DNA from: Oscillospiraceae bacterium
GTDB lineage: Bacteria; Bacillota; Clostridia; Oscillospirales; Oscillospiraceae
DNA length: 21,307 nucleotides
NCBI GenBank assembly: GCA_028691385.1
Contig: JAQUZL010000019.1
Coordinates: forward strand, 1-21,307
Direction of reading: 5' to 3'
A program made the position numbers and the translations under genes. How positions within the stretch are numbered: position 1 is the first letter of the stretch; every line of letters starts with the position of its first letter. The notes under the pieces were generated by a model that saw nothing but the letters and a program-made list of their open reading frames with translations, had not been told where the DNA came from and ran no database searches. Shown here one piece after another: positions 20,584-21,307 of this stretch.

Positions 20584-21307
20584 AAAAAAATGGAGCAGCC
20601 TGGACAATGCGGCGCGGGTTTATCCGGCGCTGGCCGGGCGGAGCGCAACGCGCGTGTTTCGCCTGTACTGTCAGCTCTCTCAAAAGGTCGATCCGGCGGC
20701 GCTGCAGCGTGCGGCGGATCGCGCGGCGGCAGATTTTCCGGAGTTTACCAACACCATCCGTCCCGGCATGTTTTGGTTTTATCGTGAGCCGTCCAGCCTG
20801 CGGCCGCTTGTCCATGAGGACGCGCTGCCGCCGTGCCAGAGTCTGTATACCGGCAAAAAGCACGGCCTTTTGATCGACGTGTCCTATTTTCGCAACCGCA
20901 TCAATCTGGAGGTCTTTCACGCGCTCACCGATGGGCTGGGCGCGTCGGTGTTTTTCCGCGCGCTGATTACTTATTATCTGGCGCTGACCGACCCGGAAAC
21001 GCAGGCGGAATTTTTTGCCGCGCTGCCGGAAATTGAGAGCAAAAAAAATCGTGAGGCGGACGCCTTTCGCGACCATTCCGGTCAGTTTAAGCCGACCAGC
21101 TCCTTTTTGGATCGGAAAACGGCCTATCATTTTCAAGGCAAGCGCGTGGCCGATCGCCGGCAGCTGGTGACCGAGTGCCAGCTGAGCGTGGCGCGCGTGC
21201 GCGCGGCGGCAGCGCAGTATGATGCGACGGTGACGGCGTATCTTGCCGCGCTGCTTTTGGTGAGTATCCGGGAAACCATTCCGGCCAAGGCGCGCAACCG
21301 CACGGTG
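20570..21307 (+). CDS. Condensation-domain-like acyltransferase (alcohol acetyltransferase family), N-terminal part
   Basis: At least 246 residues, cut by the window edge. The ATG at 20570 has AAAGGA upstream and lies inside the end of the esterase gene. The protein opens MKYNRKKWSSLDNAARVYPA and then VFRLYCQLSQKVDPAALQRA, a pattern typical of Clostridial proteins annotated as alcohol acetyltransferase-like. The catalytic HxxxDG motif of the chloramphenicol acetyltransferase/condensation superfamily is present (H117, D121, G122 in EVFHALTDGLG). Preceding blocks FPEFTNTIRPGMFWFY and LLIDVSYFRNRINLEV fit the N-terminal lobe. The acyl donor and acceptor are unknown. Coupling with the esterase suggests a shared ester or acyl product. 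Confidence 0.75.
   Translation, partial: MKYNRKKWSSLDNAARVYPALAGRSATRVFRLYCQLSQKVDPAALQRAADRAAADFPEFTNTIRPGMFWFYREPSSLRPLVHEDALPPCQSLYTGKKHGLLIDVSYFRNRINLEVFHALTDGLGASVFFRALITYYLALTDPETQAEFFAALPEIESKKNREADAFRDHSGQFKPTSSFLDRKTAYHFQGKRVADRRQLVTECQLSVARVRAAAAQYDATVTAYLAALLLVSIRETIPAKARNRTV

Overview
The window looks like chromosomal core sequence from a GC-rich, endospore-forming member of the Clostridia (Firmicutes), probably in the Oscillospiraceae/Ruminococcaceae/Butyricicoccaceae area. Reasons: a large Bacillus-type SRP RNA with an Alu domain lies upstream of dnaX-ybaB-recR; there is an alpha/beta small acid-soluble spore protein with a sigma-G-like promoter; L27 carries the Firmicutes N-terminal extension and its protease gene prp lies between L21 and L27; dnaG and rpoD are adjacent; and AGGAGG-type ribosome binding sites are strong throughout. 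The species cannot be named from this sequence alone. I see no insertion sequence, prophage, CRISPR array, tRNA or rRNA.

Layout. Positions 1-2590 (minus strand): SRP RNA, dnaX, ybaB and recR (recR runs off the left edge). 2595-2951: acpP with its own promoter and terminator. 2956-8874 (minus): hflX, yigZ, dgt, dnaG and rpoD, tightly packed and probably co-transcribed. 8895-10387 (minus): tmcAL and rpmE, with the rpmE promoter inside the end of tmcAL. 10429-12309 (plus): ackA and a GNAT acetyltransferase, divergent from tmcAL. 12326-13762 (minus): apbE and a NusG-domain-II protein, an exported flavinylation-type pair. 13774-16192 (plus): L21 leader, rplU, prp, rpmA and obg. 16193-16563: a gene-free stretch with two hairpin-plus-polypurine modules. 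16573-16845 (minus): the spore protein gene. 16967-18375 (plus): a GT4 glycosyltransferase with a long structured leader that contains a terminator-like hairpin. 18381-19457 (minus): asnA. 19619-21307 (plus): an HSL-type esterase overlapping the start of a condensation-domain-like acyltransferase that is cut by the right edge.

Most genes are housekeeping: replication and repair (dnaX, dnaG, recR), transcription (rpoD), translation and ribosome assembly (L21, L27, L31, obg, hflX, tmcAL), protein targeting (SRP RNA), lipid synthesis (acpP), and acetate, nucleotide and asparagine metabolism (ackA, dgt, asnA). The less explained parts are the esterase/acyltransferase pair, the orphan ApbE/NusG_II pair, the glycosyltransferase leader, the repeated modules after obg, and the way the SRP RNA terminator abuts the dnaX ribosome binding site. 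I do not see a clear new defence or mobile system. These points are offered as modest leads rather than as a discovery.
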